The notes under the pieces were generated by a model that saw only the letters and a program-made list of their open reading frames with translations, ran no database searches and was not told where the DNA came from. A DNA stretch of 64,000 nucleotides from Amylostereum areolatum (Eukaryota > Basidiomycota > Agaricomycetes > Russulales > Stereaceae): contig SAXG01000011.1 in NCBI GenBank assembly GCA_012932865.1, forward strand, positions 620,001 through 684,000. Reading direction: 5' to 3'. Shown piece after piece: positions 1 through 11,077 of this stretch (the first letter of the stretch is position 1; each line of letters starts with the position of its first letter). The position numbers were made by a program, and so were the translations under genes.

Positions 1-447
1 CTGGGCGTCGAAGGCAGCAGGCCATTCTTCTGCAACACCCCCTTAACGACCCCACTTGGCGTCTTCAACTTGAACGGCAGAAAAAAGTCGGGGATTGATA
101 GCTTCGGGATGTGCTTTCGCAGTGCGCGCATCGGGTGCTCCTCCCAGAGGTCTACGCCTTTGGCCATCTGGTCAGCAATCCTATGATACGCGTGGTTGAC
201 GATGTATAAGTAGAAATAGATGGTTTTGAGGGACCATTCTTCATCTGAGCTTGGCGAGCTGTGCGTGCGGAACCATTCGAGGATCGCGAAGACGTCACGA
301 AAATGGCTGTCGAGGCTGACGAACGTGCACGTTGACTCACAGCGTGCGACGAGAGTAGACCGCAAGCACGCACCTCTGGGTGTGCCAATTTTGCAATATT
401 TCCGGGACGCTCACCTCCCTGCTGGTCAGCCCCAGTGGGAAGTCCAT
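1..447 (-). CDS. Hypothetical protein, N-terminal part, runs off the left edge
   Basis: I do not recognise this gene. The ATG at 447-445 opens a short exon (447-374); a GTGCGT donor at 373 and a TCAG acceptor before 315 define an intron that keeps the frame, and the second exon stays open to base 1. The visible product (about 130 residues) reads as a normal soluble protein rich in aromatic and charged residues (for example RDVFAILEWFRTHSS and KTIYFYLYIVNHAYHRIAD), with no signal peptide or obvious motif. Its position beside transposon genes suggests it belongs to a mobile element, but nothing in the sequence proves this. The exon joining is inferred from splice signals only. Confidence 0.45.
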
Positions 448-892
448 ATCGCCGGATCGATTCTAGTCTAGCGATATAGCCCAATTTCGGTCTGATTAGA
501 AATTAACATATGGATGACTGTATATGATATTTTGTTAGACAAAATCCATCCGTTTCGTGTCGCAGCGTACCTGACCTTGTATCCGTTTGCAGCAGAATCT
601 ATTCCGATGTATTCTCGATGTATTCTGTCTCATTCAGATCGCAGTTCACGCAGCCAATGAAAACAATGCAACAGATATATTTCGATGTATCAAAAGCTAC
701 GGAAGTCTAATCTACGGTCAACAAAACAGGTCACGCCACCGCCACACGGTCACATGATGCACGCGCGGTATGACGCGCGCGCGACAGAACAGATGCGAGA
801 AACTTCACGAAAAACGGAGTTGTACTAGAGTGAGAGTGCCTGTGAGCTCCAAGAACAATAAAATAAATGGAAAGACTTACCTGGAATAGACA
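448..892. other. Intergenic, no gene seen
   Basis: AT-richer than its neighbours, ending in a short alternating CG-rich stretch near 760-785. I searched it for a CACTA-type terminus that would bound the neighbouring transposase element and found none. No coding frame is convincing. Confidence 0.5.
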
Positions 893-3061
893 TCAAGAGC
901 GCCGGGATTTGTTCTTCGACAATGCCACCTCGGCCTTCTAATATGGTAAGGTGGACAGACTTGTCAGTAATATTATTGAGATACTTCAGGCAAGTTCTCA
1001 CCTTGGCTTTCTCCACAACGACATAACGCTAAAGCAAATTGTTAGACGGGCTCGTTGAAGAAAGGGGTATACGTACCTCGCGCTCAGAGGCGGCAAGACG
1101 GGCCCAGTATGTATCAAACTCCGCGACGGTGCCGGCGAAGTGAGTCTCCTTCCATTCAACTCCACAGATAGATCTAAACATTCCGCACGGTTAGGGATTG
1201 GTGAAAATAAGAAGGCGACAGAACTTACTTCGCCGTGATTCGCGTGACCTGTGGTTCGTATACGAGCACCGATTTAGCGGCACCTCGACCCCGAGCAGAT
1301 CGAACAGGCGGTAAGGCCGCTCCCCCAGATGCAGGCTCGCCTGCAGCGGACGCGGTACTTGCATCAGCTCCCACAGCGCCTTCGGCAGCTGGCGTCGAGG
1401 GGTTGTTTCCCTCGCCAGAGCATGGGACCAGGATCGCAGAACCAACCAAAGGGTGGTTATCGGGTGCGTCATGTTGCTCGTCGGACGCGCCATGCTGTTC
1501 CTCGGGTGCGCCATGCTGTTCCTCGGGTGCGACGCGCTGTTCCTCGGGCACGACAGCTTGGTCCTCGGGCGCAACAGCTTGGTCCTCGGGCGCCGCGACA
1601 CGCTGTTCCTCGGGCTCGACAGGTTGTTCTTCGGCCTCGAGGGGCTGTTTATCACTTGCGGGCATGTTGTCGATGTCGTAGCTGATGCCGCTACTACAAG
1701 AGAATAAATGAGTTAGTATGTACAGAGACTAAGCGGAGCAAGAAACTCACAAGATATCTTCTTCAATATGCTAGATGTTGACAAGTGTGCAATTAGCAGA
1801 GAAAGCGGACACAGCTTGCAACGCACGAACCTCAACTTCCGGCTGTGCATCCTCCATAGGCACGGGGGGCGGCGGGACAGGATCACTTGCCATTGCCGGA
1901 TGCTGAGCAGGAGGTGCTGGGGGTGCTGGGGAGCCAGAGGTGGTAGTAGATGAGGACACTGTCCTGGCCTTCTTAGTAGCAGGACGCATGCGGCACCGCT
2001 TGCCCACTGTAATGGCACCGTGGGTGTCGTTGTCGTTGTCGTTGGGAGCAGAGCCTACGAAGAAGACGTCGTCGTCGGAATCTTCGTCGGAATCTTGAAC
2101 TTGAAGTACATGGTTCCTGTACCATTGGGGGTATGTGTGGATGACGAGCCATTCGATCTTCCAGTGGTTTTCGCACAAACGCAGGATCGGATATTGGCGT
2201 TCCAGCTCAGCGTAGATATGGTCGCAGTCTCGCGGAGATGCTCGCTTCCACGTCTTGGGAGCCCTGTTGTTGAGTTGAAGCACATGGAAGACGTCCCGTA
2301 AAGCGCTCCGGATCGAGCTAACGTAGTGTCCATTGACGGTGCGTCCATTCTCGTCATCGAGGAAAGTGGCGGTGGTGTTGACGCCTGCGGATATGGCCTT
2401 GCCGCCGCGCGCATGAGGAGTGGAGATGCCTTTGAGGCTGTTCGCGTGCTTTATGTAGTCGGAGCGGTTCCAAAACTTGACGTTGAGATGATCTTCGTGA
2501 TGTAATATGACAAATGGCACTGGGCCTGCGGCTGGCCCAGCGGCGGCTGCGGGATTGTTGGACCCACCGACGGACGCGATCACGGTGTTGAACGCGTTTC
2601 TGAGAAACATTGAGATAAGCCAAGCGCAAAACGAGAAGATGGTGAACTCACTGTAACACGGTTTTCTCCCCTATGAGAACGGCCTTCTCCTGTTCGAGAC
2701 GGTGGATAGTTGCGATAACCTGGAGGTAGACGGTGTTGCCGCTGGCTTGAAGCTGCTCGGCTGTGGCGAGAGCTATGATAGAAAGGTGCGAGGTAGTAGC
2801 CGGGGTGGTCACCTGGACCGAGTTGAACTGAAAGAAAAGGTTTAGGGTCGAGTGGGAACAAGAAGGGTGTATGCGGCTTACATTGAAAGGTAAGTTGGGG
2901 GAAGGCTGGGTGAGGGTATCCTGGTTGGGGGAAATGCCGTTGACGGGAGCCTGAGCTGCTCCGTTGTCAAACGTGGAGGCAGAACCAGATGGGGAGACGA
3001 CCAGATGGTAGGGCGTGCCCTCGCGCGCGAACAAGGTATCGAAAGAAGTTGGTGGGTTCAT
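893..3061 (-). CDS. Unknown multi-exon protein with C-terminal PEEQ repeats, probably transposon-associated
   Basis: Not recognised as a named family. The ATG at 3061 opens MNPPTSFDTLFAREG; splice sites that preserve frame join further exons containing a helical stretch (EQLQASGNTVYLQVIATIHRL), a folded central region (about 2.1-2.6 kb) with HHEDHLNVKFWNRSDYIKHA and WKIEWLVIHTYPQWY, an acidic run (DSDEDSDDD), basic residues, then a Pro/Glu/Gln repeat and a last exon ending KNKSRRS before TGA at 895-893. The product is about 600 residues. The micro-exon coding HIEEDI at about 1.76 kb is needed to keep frame, which supports the model. It lies downstream of, and on the same strand as, a Tnp2 transposase gene, so it may be the second protein of that element; this is inference. 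Confidence 0.5.
1463..1640 (-). repeat. 21-bp coding minisatellite (PEEQ/PEDQ heptads)
   Basis: About eight imperfect 21-bp units encode a seven-residue repeat of the form A-P-E-E/D-Q-x-V/G inside the preceding gene. The units keep the reading frame, so length changes would not disrupt the protein. Likely an unstructured acidic linker. Confidence 0.7.
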
Positions 3062-3248
3062 GAGGAGAAGAGTTGTTGCTGTTGTTGAGATGAGTGCGGT
3101 GAGTAAAGAGAGATGGAAACGAACGTACGCGCTGGCATTCCCTTTATTTGGCCCGGAGGTAACCAAACAGTGGGACGGGATGTATATAGGAGCACGAGGC
3201 ATGGCAACGGGGGGGACACCGAAGTGAGGCGGCTAGCGGGTTGTCTAA
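3062..3248. promoter_or_regulatory. Divergent promoter, TATA at 3183-3188
   Basis: A 187-bp gap separates two genes that start in opposite directions (ATG 3061 minus, ATG 3249 plus). TATATA at 3183-3188 is about 60 bp upstream of the plus-strand ATG; being nearly symmetrical it could also serve the minus-strand gene. Confidence 0.4.
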
Positions 3249-4107
3249 ATGTTTCATACCACGCCCCCGCCGACCCCGCCGAACCACACGAAAGTCCTCG
3301 AGTGGCGAGCCACAAGCAAGTGGACCAACATGATTCCAAGTCCAAACTGGTTGGCAGAAGAAGCAACACAAACCGCTGACGAAGAGAGCGAGGGCGGTCC
3401 TGTCAGGATCGCCGGAAAGTTAGTTTACACTATAGTCATTGCCAATTTCGGATGCGCTCACCAATATCTGGCACAGAGGGCGCGCTGGATACGTATACTT
3501 CGGATTAGGAGACACGGAAACCCAGGAAGGATCCGACAAGGACACTGTACGCGACGAAGAAGAGGTGTTGGCGTCAGTACCGAAAGACCCAAAGAGAGAA
3601 GAGCGCGAGTTTTGGGCTCCCTCGGAGCGCATAGTTCACAGTATGTACGCACTGTTCCATTGAGTTATGATCTTGTCGATCCTGTTCTCCCAGGGAATGC
3701 CGTTCGGCCTGCGCACCTTCCGCTTGAGGGGCCTTCTAGTTGCTTGAGCTGCTACCAGTGGCGAGCCGAGGCGCAATGGTTTCGCAATCGATACCACGTC
3801 CGGCACGAAGAGGTCTTCGAGCTCCAGCAGAAGGCAAACTGTTTGGCCATCTACGAGGCGGAGGACCGGCGAGAACGTCGCGAGCGTGCAGAACATGTCA
3901 ACATGCACTCGGAAACGGTGCACCGGCTAGAGGATCGCGTTCAAGCTCTATCACAGGGGCTCACGCGAGCATCACGTACCTTGGATGTATGCGCACAGTT
4001 CTTGGGCCATGAGAAATGGTTGCTTTTGATGGAGAAAGTTGAGCAGGAGTGGAAGGCAGAACAGGAGTGCATGAACATTTCCAGCAGAGAGGAAATGCAG
4101 CATGGTG
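3249..4107 (+). CDS. Unknown coiled-coil protein, three or more exons
   Basis: I do not recognise the family. Exon 1 (3249-3418) ends at a GTTAGT donor; exon 2 (3477-3640) begins after ...GGCACAG and ends at GTATGT; exon 3 starts at 3694. Each junction keeps frame, giving readable protein across three exons. The third exon holds a CLSCYQ motif, then about 90 residues with heptad-like spacing (EDRRERRERAEHVNMH, HRLEDRVQALSQ) that look like a coiled coil. The 3' end is unresolved: a GTGAGT donor after 4107 can join to ATAG before 4134 (a very short intron) or to GAAAG before 4191. Both give frame-consistent short tails ending at the TGA near 4222. Confidence 0.45.
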
Positions 4108-4954
4108 GTGAGTAGCCTGGGGGATTGGGATAGTCATGCTGGACGAAGAATACACTCATTTCCATGGACCTGTCTCGAGATATCTGAAAGGAGGGAGCAA
4201 GCCACGACACCCCACCGCCTGTTGAACGTCGCCGTGCGAACTCTCACACGCATCGGGGCTCAAACGAGCGCTCGCATTCCTTGCAACAGACTTCGACCTG
4301 CGACGCCTACCTTACTCATCTCGAGGGACTCGGAGGAACGCGCTGCCTGTCGACGTCGTCGAGTAGCCACACTGGTAGCTTCCGCCACGGGATCGCTACT
4401 AGCGTTGGCACGATCGCAAGGCCCGCCGGCGCAAGGGGACTTCAGTTGCGAACAGAGGGTAGGTCTGTTACTTTCGCGCATTCAAAGGTAACTTGAAGCT
4501 CACCACGTCCGATCACAGCTCCTTCCTCTCAAAATTGCATCGTCCCGCCCCGCGTACGCAAGAGTCATACGACTTGCAGGCTGACTGTGGCAGGCGGAAC
4601 CATCTCGGGCGCACGGCCCCCCGTGAACATGTCCAACATCGACCCACGGACGGCAGGACAGAAGGGGCGGCGCGCATGAGATTCAGTCGGATTAACTAGG
4701 GACCATGGTGAGTACGACACCTCACTCAGCCACACAACGCAAAGCTCACCAAGATACAGGGAGCACTCTCCGCGTGGGCGCCTCGAACACGTCCAATGAC
4801 ATGCATTCGAACAATATTCCATCCCAACTCCCGTGGCGGTGGCGCATTGGCTTGAGCAGCAGTAGCGGGACGGACAAGGGGGACAGTGGCATTTCGGAAA
4901 AGTGTATATTGAGTATCTACATATCTCCGTATTCTAGTATGGCTACTATACAAC
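4108..4954. other. Tail of preceding gene, then no clear gene
   Basis: The first 110 bases probably contain the last small exon of the coiled-coil gene. Beyond that there are open stretches on both strands (for example around 4.23-4.49 kb) but none has family resemblance or clear splice support. A CACTA-like element end was looked for and not found. Confidence 0.35.
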
Positions 4955-6630
4955 TCATTCCTCCATTGATTCACCCTGCCCCATCATGATAATATCCAGC
5001 CCGGGTTTTTCAACCAAGAAATACTTCTTCCCATCCACATAGCCCCGCGCCTCGGTGACTGCCTCGGTGAAGGTATGTGGGATCATTGCAACCACGGACA
5101 GGATATCCTGTGCTGCTATTACCCGAAACCCCGCGCGGCCACGATATGTGGATGACCAGACCGTCCCATACGACAACGCTAGAATCTCGGGATCCGGACG
5201 ATCGAACACTGACACGAGGGCGAGCGTGACTACGTCTTGTTCAACACGTTCCCCAGTCGCACCGTCTTCGAGGGGGTGCAAGCGTACCCGGAAAAAATAC
5301 TGAACCTCTGCAACGTTGTGCGCGCCGGTGGCAGAATCACCGTTGATCTACATTGACAGCATTATCAGGCTGCAAGTCCCTCAAACAGAGTGAATCTCAC
5401 CTTTACGATACGGGATATGCGCGTTCGAGAGAGTTCTTTTTGCTTCTCTTTCCAGGCGGAGCGTGCGTTTTGACCGTTGGGTAGACGGAGCCGTCCCCAT
5501 TTCCGGACGGCAGTAATTCTGCCATCATCTCATTCCCCTCCCTGCGCCTGCCAGTATGCTGTCACGAGCTCAGCCTCGTCGTCGGGAAGGGTGCGCGCTC
5601 CCGTGTCCATAGGCCGAAGAAGGGCATATTTGCCGTCAAGATCCACCGCACCGCGCGGAAGTGCTTCCTTGTCTGGCTCGAGATCGGGCATTATTGCCTT
5701 GAGGGCGTTGGTCTGTGCACGTTGCACGCCGCGCTCGGAAAGGTTTGCGTACGGATTTGAATCAAGTTTGAGCTCAAAACCGAGATCACCTATGGTTCGT
5801 TCGATTGGCCACTGGCTGAGAAGTCCAAGGGGCCCCACACGAGCGGACTCGGGAGCGAGGTGAGCGACCTGGTGGACACTTTGCCGACAAAAATGGAGCC
5901 GAGAGACTTTCCTCCTGTAATACAGCTCTTCAAACTCCTTCGAGAACTCCAGGAGATGCTTTTGGGCGCGGCGGAGCGCCTCCAGTCTGATCTTGTAGGC
6001 GTAAACGATACGGATCCCGGCGACGAGCTTGCAAAAATTGCGCCAGTATGGAAGGGGAATCAAGTTGTAGAAAATAGCGGGGCCAAGACCGAAGATATAG
6101 AGCAGGAATTCCCATGCTTTGTAGCCACTTGTCAGCTTCTCAGCGGGGTTCCGAGGCGGTCGTCCGAAGGAGCTCGGCCAAAATGCGGTGATCATGGCCA
6201 CAAATAGACCATGTGTCGCAAAGATTTCCTTCTCCATCAATCCTGCCCACTCCCAAGTCGACTTATCGTCATTACGATCACACGACATCGTCCCACGCCA
6301 CAACGACAGGAGGAGATCGGTTAGATTGAGGCAGACAAGATGCATGACATCTGCGGGGAACATAGCGGGCACGCCTAGTGTACGCGAGTGGTGGATCCCG
6401 CTGAAGATACTTGGTTTGCATATCCCGGTCGCCAGCCGTGCGGCCTTGTATTCGGCCTGTGTCTTGGATGCTTTAAGCTCTGCAAGATTTTCTTGATACC
6501 TGAAAGAATATAAAGATCAGAAATCACGGACAGGAAAGATGAGAAGGATCCGTCGTACCGCTGCGAGGTTACAGGGGATTTCACGGTCGCGAGAGCTTCC
6601 AGCTTGATATCAGGGTGATCGCAGCCCTCC
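4955..6630 (-). pseudogene. Tnp2-family transposase, 3' half (separated by a Gypsy insertion)
   Basis: Continues the transposase from the exon interrupted at 13728. After the CCTCC duplication comes an exon ending ...SPVTSQR, a 56-58 nt intron, then the typical Tnp2 segment YQENLAELKAS, TGICKPSIFSGIHHSR and GVPAMFPADVMHLVCLNL with LLLSLWRG, followed by the conserved region ending near SQWPIERTIGDLGFEL. An in-frame TGA at 5532-5530 precedes DDGRITAVRKWGRLRLPNGQ, which is clearly still family sequence; one more intron leads to the last exon (VALVS-like region, FLVEKPGLD) ending at 4955. In the CACTA superfamily the enzyme excises and integrates the element. This copy should be inactive: one retroelement insertion plus one nonsense codon. 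Confidence 0.8.
6626..6630. repeat. Gypsy target-site duplication, left copy (CCTCC)
   Basis: CCTCC directly precedes the LTR starting TGTCAG. The same five bases follow the other LTR. Five bases is normal for Ty3/Gypsy integration. Confidence 0.9.
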
Positions 6631-7050
6631 TGTCAGAAACGCAGTTTATGAGACCGATGAACCGCCTAAGTCGCGACGATGGGAGGAGCGAGAAGAGAAT
6701 AGATTCGAGAGTGCCGGGGTCTAGGGTAGTGCAACGTGTGCTACAGTACCGTATGACGAGATGGACAGTCTAGGGAGAAGGGAAGAGAAACACTGTCCTT
6801 ATATACAAGTGGGTACGATGGTGCGATGCGATGCAATAGTGGTGCGAGCGGGGGGAACAATAAGAAAGGAGTCATGGGGTGGAGGACGAAGGTCCGGAGC
6901 GATGATGTCATAGATAAGGATGCGGAACCCCGCTCGGAAGTCCGGGCAATGACGTCGTTGAAGCATGTGATGCAAGGGAAAGTCATGTGCCGTGACGCGT
7001 CGCGTGTACGAGGTCTGCAAACGAAGAGAGGAATGGAGCGATCCGTGACA
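6631..7050 (-). repeat. 3' LTR of the Gypsy element (420 bp)
   Basis: Begins TGTCAGAAAC and ends CCGTGACA, so the termini are TGTCA...TGACA. By eye it matches 13308-13727 throughout. The pol frame ends at 6983, inside this LTR. Confidence 0.95.
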
Positions 7051-10000
7051 TTACCCCCCCTTTAAGACGCGCTTTCGCCTGGAGCGCAATGTCATCTGCA
7101 AGGGTAGATGCGAGGAAATCGTCAAAGGAGATGCCGAGGGAACGCACAGGGCGGGGCGCATTTGGATGGCGTTTGTGGAAGGCGTCGATCATGTCAGTGA
7201 CTTTTGAGAGCGAGGAGCGAGGGAGCCAGGTATTCTCGGAGTCAGGATAGCCTGCCCACTTGACGAGGTATTGTATGCCTTTCTTGTTGCGGGTCGGCTT
7301 CGAGTCGATGATGTCTTCAACGTCATATTCTTCCTCGTCATCAACGAGGTCAGGCGGCGGTTGTTCATAGTTTGGACCATGTGCCGTTGTCTCTTTGTAC
7401 GCGGTGAGCAGCGAAGCATGGAAGACTGGGTGGATTCTCCACGTCTTCGGCAGCTTCAGGCGGTAGTTCACTGGGCTAATGACGTCAACGATCTCGAAGG
7501 GTCCAAATCGTTTGGCAGCAAGCTTAGCTTTTGGCCTCGTCGTCTTCAGGTTTTTGCCTTCGAGCCAGACCTTGTCTCCGACGGCAAACAGTGTCGATTT
7601 GCTGATCGTGTCACCGTTGTAGTGCTTCATTAAGTCGGATGCGAGGGCAAGGCTGGCCTTAATCTCCTGTCGGACTTCTTCAAGTTGACGGAGGCGTTCT
7701 TCAACTGCAGGGACCTTTGAGGACGGGTTTACGGATGGGTACATCTTGGGGAGGAAGCCGTAGAGGACTTCAAAGGGGGCCTTTCCAGTAGCTGCATGGG
7801 TGCGGGAGTTGTGAGAAAACTCGAAGAAGGGCAGCCACTTCACCCAGTCATCCTGACGGTAGTTGCAGAATACTCGCAGGAACTGCTCAAGGTTCTGGTT
7901 CTCGCGTTCGGTTTGGCCGTCTGTCTGTGGGTGATACGCTGTGCTGAGGGCGGACTTGATCCCGAGCTTCTCGTTGAGTGTACGCATCACCTGTCCAGCA
8001 AATTGGGGTCCACGATCCGAGATGATCTTGTCTGCTAAGCCGTAGTGTCGGTATACCTTGTCGAAGAGAATGTCGGCCGTGCCATCACTGGTGATCTTCG
8101 TTGTACATGGGGTGGTAACCACCATCTTGGTGAGGCGATCAACCACGACATTGACGGCATTATAGCCTTCGCAGTCAGGGAGCTCGACAATGAAGTCGGT
8201 AGAGATGATGCCAAATGGTCGGTCGGGTACTTCGTTCGGGATCATGTCGACGTGGGGTCGGCTGCTCTGCGTCTTTGTCGACTGGCAGGTTGCGCATCCT
8301 GCTACGAAGTCGCGGACGAAGACAGACATGCCAGGCCACCAATATTCACGACTCACAAGTTCGTAAGTCTTGAAGCGACCAGGGTGTCCAGCCAGGGGCG
8401 ATTCATGGTACATTTTGACAATGTCGCGTCGCAACTCGTCATCTGCAGGGACATATACCTTTCCTCTAAACAGGACCAGGCCTTCTTCGTAGTTCCACTC
8501 TTGAAGGTTCTTGACGAGTGTACGTGGTCCATTTCGTAAGATGGCATCCAGAGCTTGAACGACCTCGATGTCCTTGGTCTTGCAGTCGCGGATACGTCGT
8601 CGGAGTTCAATATCGCCGAGGGAGGTTACTGCTCCTGGCCTTGTTGCACGTATCTGGAAGTACTTGGGGTCGAGCAAGATACGCTCCTTGTTGTCATTCT
8701 CAACGCCCTGCTTGTGATCAGGTCGTCGGGACATTGGGTCTGGGCGATGGGATACTCCTGGTTTGTGAACGAGCGCGAAGTCAAATCGAGTGAGGAATAG
8801 AGCCCAACGTGCCTGTCGGCGGCTCAGCTTTTGTGCTGTCTTGAAGTGTTCCAGGTTCTTGTGGTCTGTCCAGATTTCGACGGTGTCGGGGGCGCCTTCA
8901 AGGTAGTGGCGCCAGGCTTCGAGCGCACGGATGATCGCGAGTAGCTCCTTGTCGTAGATGTCGTAGTTGCGTTCCGGTTCGGACAGGGCCTTGGACAGAT
9001 ACGCCACTGGATGCCAGTGACCGTCGTTGCCTTTCTGCGAGAGTATACCTCCAGTAGCAAAGTCCGAGGCGTCAACTTCGACGAGGTAGGGTTTCCTTGG
9101 ATCAGGCATAACTAAGACAGGGGAGGAGGTGAACGCAGCTTTAAGTGCGTTAAACGCCGTCTGGCATTCCGTCGACCAATTCCATGTGCAGTCCTTCTTT
9201 GTCAGGTCGAACAGAGGTCGTGCGATCTTGGAGAAATCCTTGATGAAGCGTCGGTAGAAATTACCAAATCCGAGGAAGGATTGTACATCCTTGACCGTCC
9301 GGGGTGTCGGCCAGTCCTGGATACCAGCTACCTTGACGGGGTCCATGGCGATCTTGTCGTGCGAGATAATGAGTCCGAGGTATTCAACGGAGTCCTGCTC
9401 GAAGACACATTTCTCTGGCTTAAGGAACAGGTCATTGTCTTGTAGGCGTTGGAGAACCTGTCGCACTATGGCACGATGTTCCTCCATAGTTCGAGTGAAT
9501 ACGAGGATGTCGTCCATGTAGATGATGACTTTGCCCGAGTCGATAAGGTCCTTGAAAAGTTCGTTCATCATTGCCTGGAACGTCGCGGGGGAGTTCATAA
9601 GGCCGAAGAACATCACCGTAGGTTCAAAGAGGCCACGATTCGTCTTGAACGCAGCCTTCCACTCGTCGCCTTCCTTGATGCGGACGTTGTTGTACCCCCA
9701 GCGGACGTCCATCTTGGAGAAGATCTTTGCACCTTTGAGGCGGTCGACAATTTCTGAGATCAGCGGCAAGGGATACTCGTTCTTGATGGTACCCTTGTTT
9801 AGCTCTCGATAGTCCTGTACAGGCCGCAGCTTCCCATCCTTCTTTTTGACGAAAAAGAACGGACTTGCCTGCGGCGACTTCGATGGGCGAATGTAGCCCT
9901 TCTTCAGGTGGTCGTCGAGGAAGGTATCGAGCTCGATCTGCTCGGAGGGGGAGAGCGGATAGATCTTGCACGGCTTGGGTTCGAAGCCGTCCTTCATGTC

Positions 10001-11077
10001 GATGGCATGATCCCATGGTCGTCGGTCGGGTAGTCGTTCAGAGGTTTTCTTGTCGAATACGGGTGCAAAGTCGCGGTATGGAGGGGGAACCAAGTCTTCA
10101 AAGGTTTGCGGACGTGCATTTTCCTTTGAGTGCTCTGCAAGCTCCTGCGCCTTGGTGAAGCCCGCGCGGATTGGTACTGCCTCCGGGTTAGGGCCGTCAA
10201 CTTCAGGAAGAATCCCAGCACGACGCAGGCCATTGATCTCCCAGTCTCGGAAGACTCTGGGTCGTTCGTCGTCGTCTTCAGTGAAAAGGCGGGCAGGTAG
10301 AGGTGAGAGATGGGATGTGCGGATACGAACACCTTTGACCCTGCGCGCGGGGATGACATACGTAGGGATAGGGGCCCAGGAGACATACACTGGTTCTGGG
10401 AAGGGGTCGTCCAGGACTAGAGGTACCTTAGGGGGTGCATCAGCTCGAACCTTTCGCTGTGATCGGGTCGACAATGATGTTCGCGGCTTTGTTGCAAGGT
10501 TTGTCACGGTCGGTTCGGAGAGGGTGCAGGAGGGAGGGCAGCGGAGCATGTCAACACGATCTTGCTGCCAGTCTATGGTGGGGTTATGCTCATCGAGCCA
10601 GTCTGTTCCAAGGATCATATCGTGATCACCGATGTCGGTGATGAAGAACTCAGCTTCTTCCTCATGGTATGCCTTTGAGTCTTGCGAGTATATCCGGATT
10701 CGCTGGGTCGTCGTGTCACGTACCCAGCCCATGATGTTCTCGGTGCCATCCACGTTACGCACGGGGAACGGGTTTTCTAGTTTTCTCGTGGTCAGCTTCT
10801 TGCGTTCAGCAAAGCTTCGATTGATGATGGTTCCTTCTGCACCGCTGTCAAGCAGTGCATCTGCGTCGATTTGTCGGCCTGTCGCTCGTCCAATCATCTT
10901 GACTCTGAGCGTTATCGAGGGTGTTTGCCTGTTCTTCGTGACAGTAGAGAGGTGCACACACGATGGATACGATTGCTCACATGAGGTCATAGATGATAAT
11001 ACAGAAAAGCGATTGTAAGATGCCGATGATACAAGTCCTTTGCCTCCGCCAGACGACGCGACTGGGGGGCGTTTCAA
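6983..11077 (-). CDS. pol: Gypsy Pol polyprotein with C-terminal chromodomain
   Basis: About 1,364 codons. In order: aspartic protease (DALLDSGAEGTIIN, residues about 75-90), reverse transcriptase (FFFVKKKDGKLRPVQDYREL; catalytic YMDD), RNase H (VEVDASDFATG), integrase zinc finger (H...H...CATC), integrase core with D, D and E in TDFIVELPD, SDRGPQF and TERENQNLE contexts, and a chromodomain (DVEDIIDSK...YLVKWAGYPDSENTWLP). The last 20-odd residues are encoded by the polypurine tract and LTR. There is no ATG at the start: the frame is -1 to gag and opens TTG AAA right at the gag stop (TTTTTGA), so Pol is probably made by -1 frameshifting in the overlap. Confidence 0.93.
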   Translation of the reverse strand: MKRPPVASSGGGKGLVSSASYNRFSVLSSMTSCEQSYPSCVHLSTVTKNRQTPSITLRVKMIGRATGRQIDADALLDSGAEGTIINRSFAERKKLTTRKLENPFPVRNVDGTENIMGWVRDTTTQRIRIYSQDSKAYHEEEAEFFITDIGDHDMILGTDWLDEHNPTIDWQQDRVDMLRCPPSCTLSEPTVTNLATKPRTSLSTRSQRKVRADAPPKVPLVLDDPFPEPVYVSWAPIPTYVIPARRVKGVRIRTSHLSPLPARLFTEDDDERPRVFRDWEINGLRRAGILPEVDGPNPEAVPIRAGFTKAQELAEHSKENARPQTFEDLVPPPYRDFAPVFDKKTSERLPDRRPWDHAIDMKDGFEPKPCKIYPLSPSEQIELDTFLDDHLKKGYIRPSKSPQASPFFFVKKKDGKLRPVQDYRELNKGTIKNEYPLPLISEIVDRLKGAKIFSKMDVRWGYNNVRIKEGDEWKAAFKTNRGLFEPTVMFFGLMNSPATFQAMMNELFKDLIDSGKVIIYMDDILVFTRTMEEHRAIVRQVLQRLQDNDLFLKPEKCVFEQDSVEYLGLIISHDKIAMDPVKVAGIQDWPTPRTVKDVQSFLGFGNFYRRFIKDFSKIARPLFDLTKKDCTWNWSTECQTAFNALKAAFTSSPVLVMPDPRKPYLVEVDASDFATGGILSQKGNDGHWHPVAYLSKALSEPERNYDIYDKELLAIIRALEAWRHYLEGAPDTVEIWTDHKNLEHFKTAQKLSRRQARWALFLTRFDFALVHKPGVSHRPDPMSRRPDHKQGVENDNKERILLDPKYFQIRATRPGAVTSLGDIELRRRIRDCKTKDIEVVQALDAILRNGPRTLVKNLQEWNYEEGLVLFRGKVYVPADDELRRDIVKMYHESPLAGHPGRFKTYELVSREYWWPGMSVFVRDFVAGCATCQSTKTQSSRPHVDMIPNEVPDRPFGIISTDFIVELPDCEGYNAVNVVVDRLTKMVVTTPCTTKITSDGTADILFDKVYRHYGLADKIISDRGPQFAGQVMRTLNEKLGIKSALSTAYHPQTDGQTERENQNLEQFLRVFCNYRQDDWVKWLPFFEFSHNSRTHAATGKAPFEVLYGFLPKMYPSVNPSSKVPAVEERLRQLEEVRQEIKASLALASDLMKHYNGDTISKSTLFAVGDKVWLEGKNLKTTRPKAKLAAKRFGPFEIVDVISPVNYRLKLPKTWRIHPVFHASLLTAYKETTAHGPNYEQPPPDLVDDEEEYDVEDIIDSKPTRNKKGIQYLVKWAGYPDSENTWLPRSSLSKVTDMIDAFHKRHPNAPRPVRSLGISFDDFLASTLADDIALQAKARLKGGVMSRIAPFLSSFADLVHATRHGT
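7051..7064 (-). other. Polypurine tract next to the 3' LTR
   Basis: On the minus strand AAAGGGGGGGTAA lies immediately before the LTR TGTCACGG, the expected position for the plus-strand DNA primer. Confidence 0.8.

Noticed and set aside
448..892. Left terminus of a CACTA element
   Set aside because: No CACTA start and no inverted match to 15563-15932 could be found by eye.
3249..4115. Single 288-codon exon
   Set aside because: The uninterrupted frame is less plausible than the three-exon model: splice sites at 3419, 3476, 3641 and 3693 replace an Arg-rich stretch by normal protein in frame.
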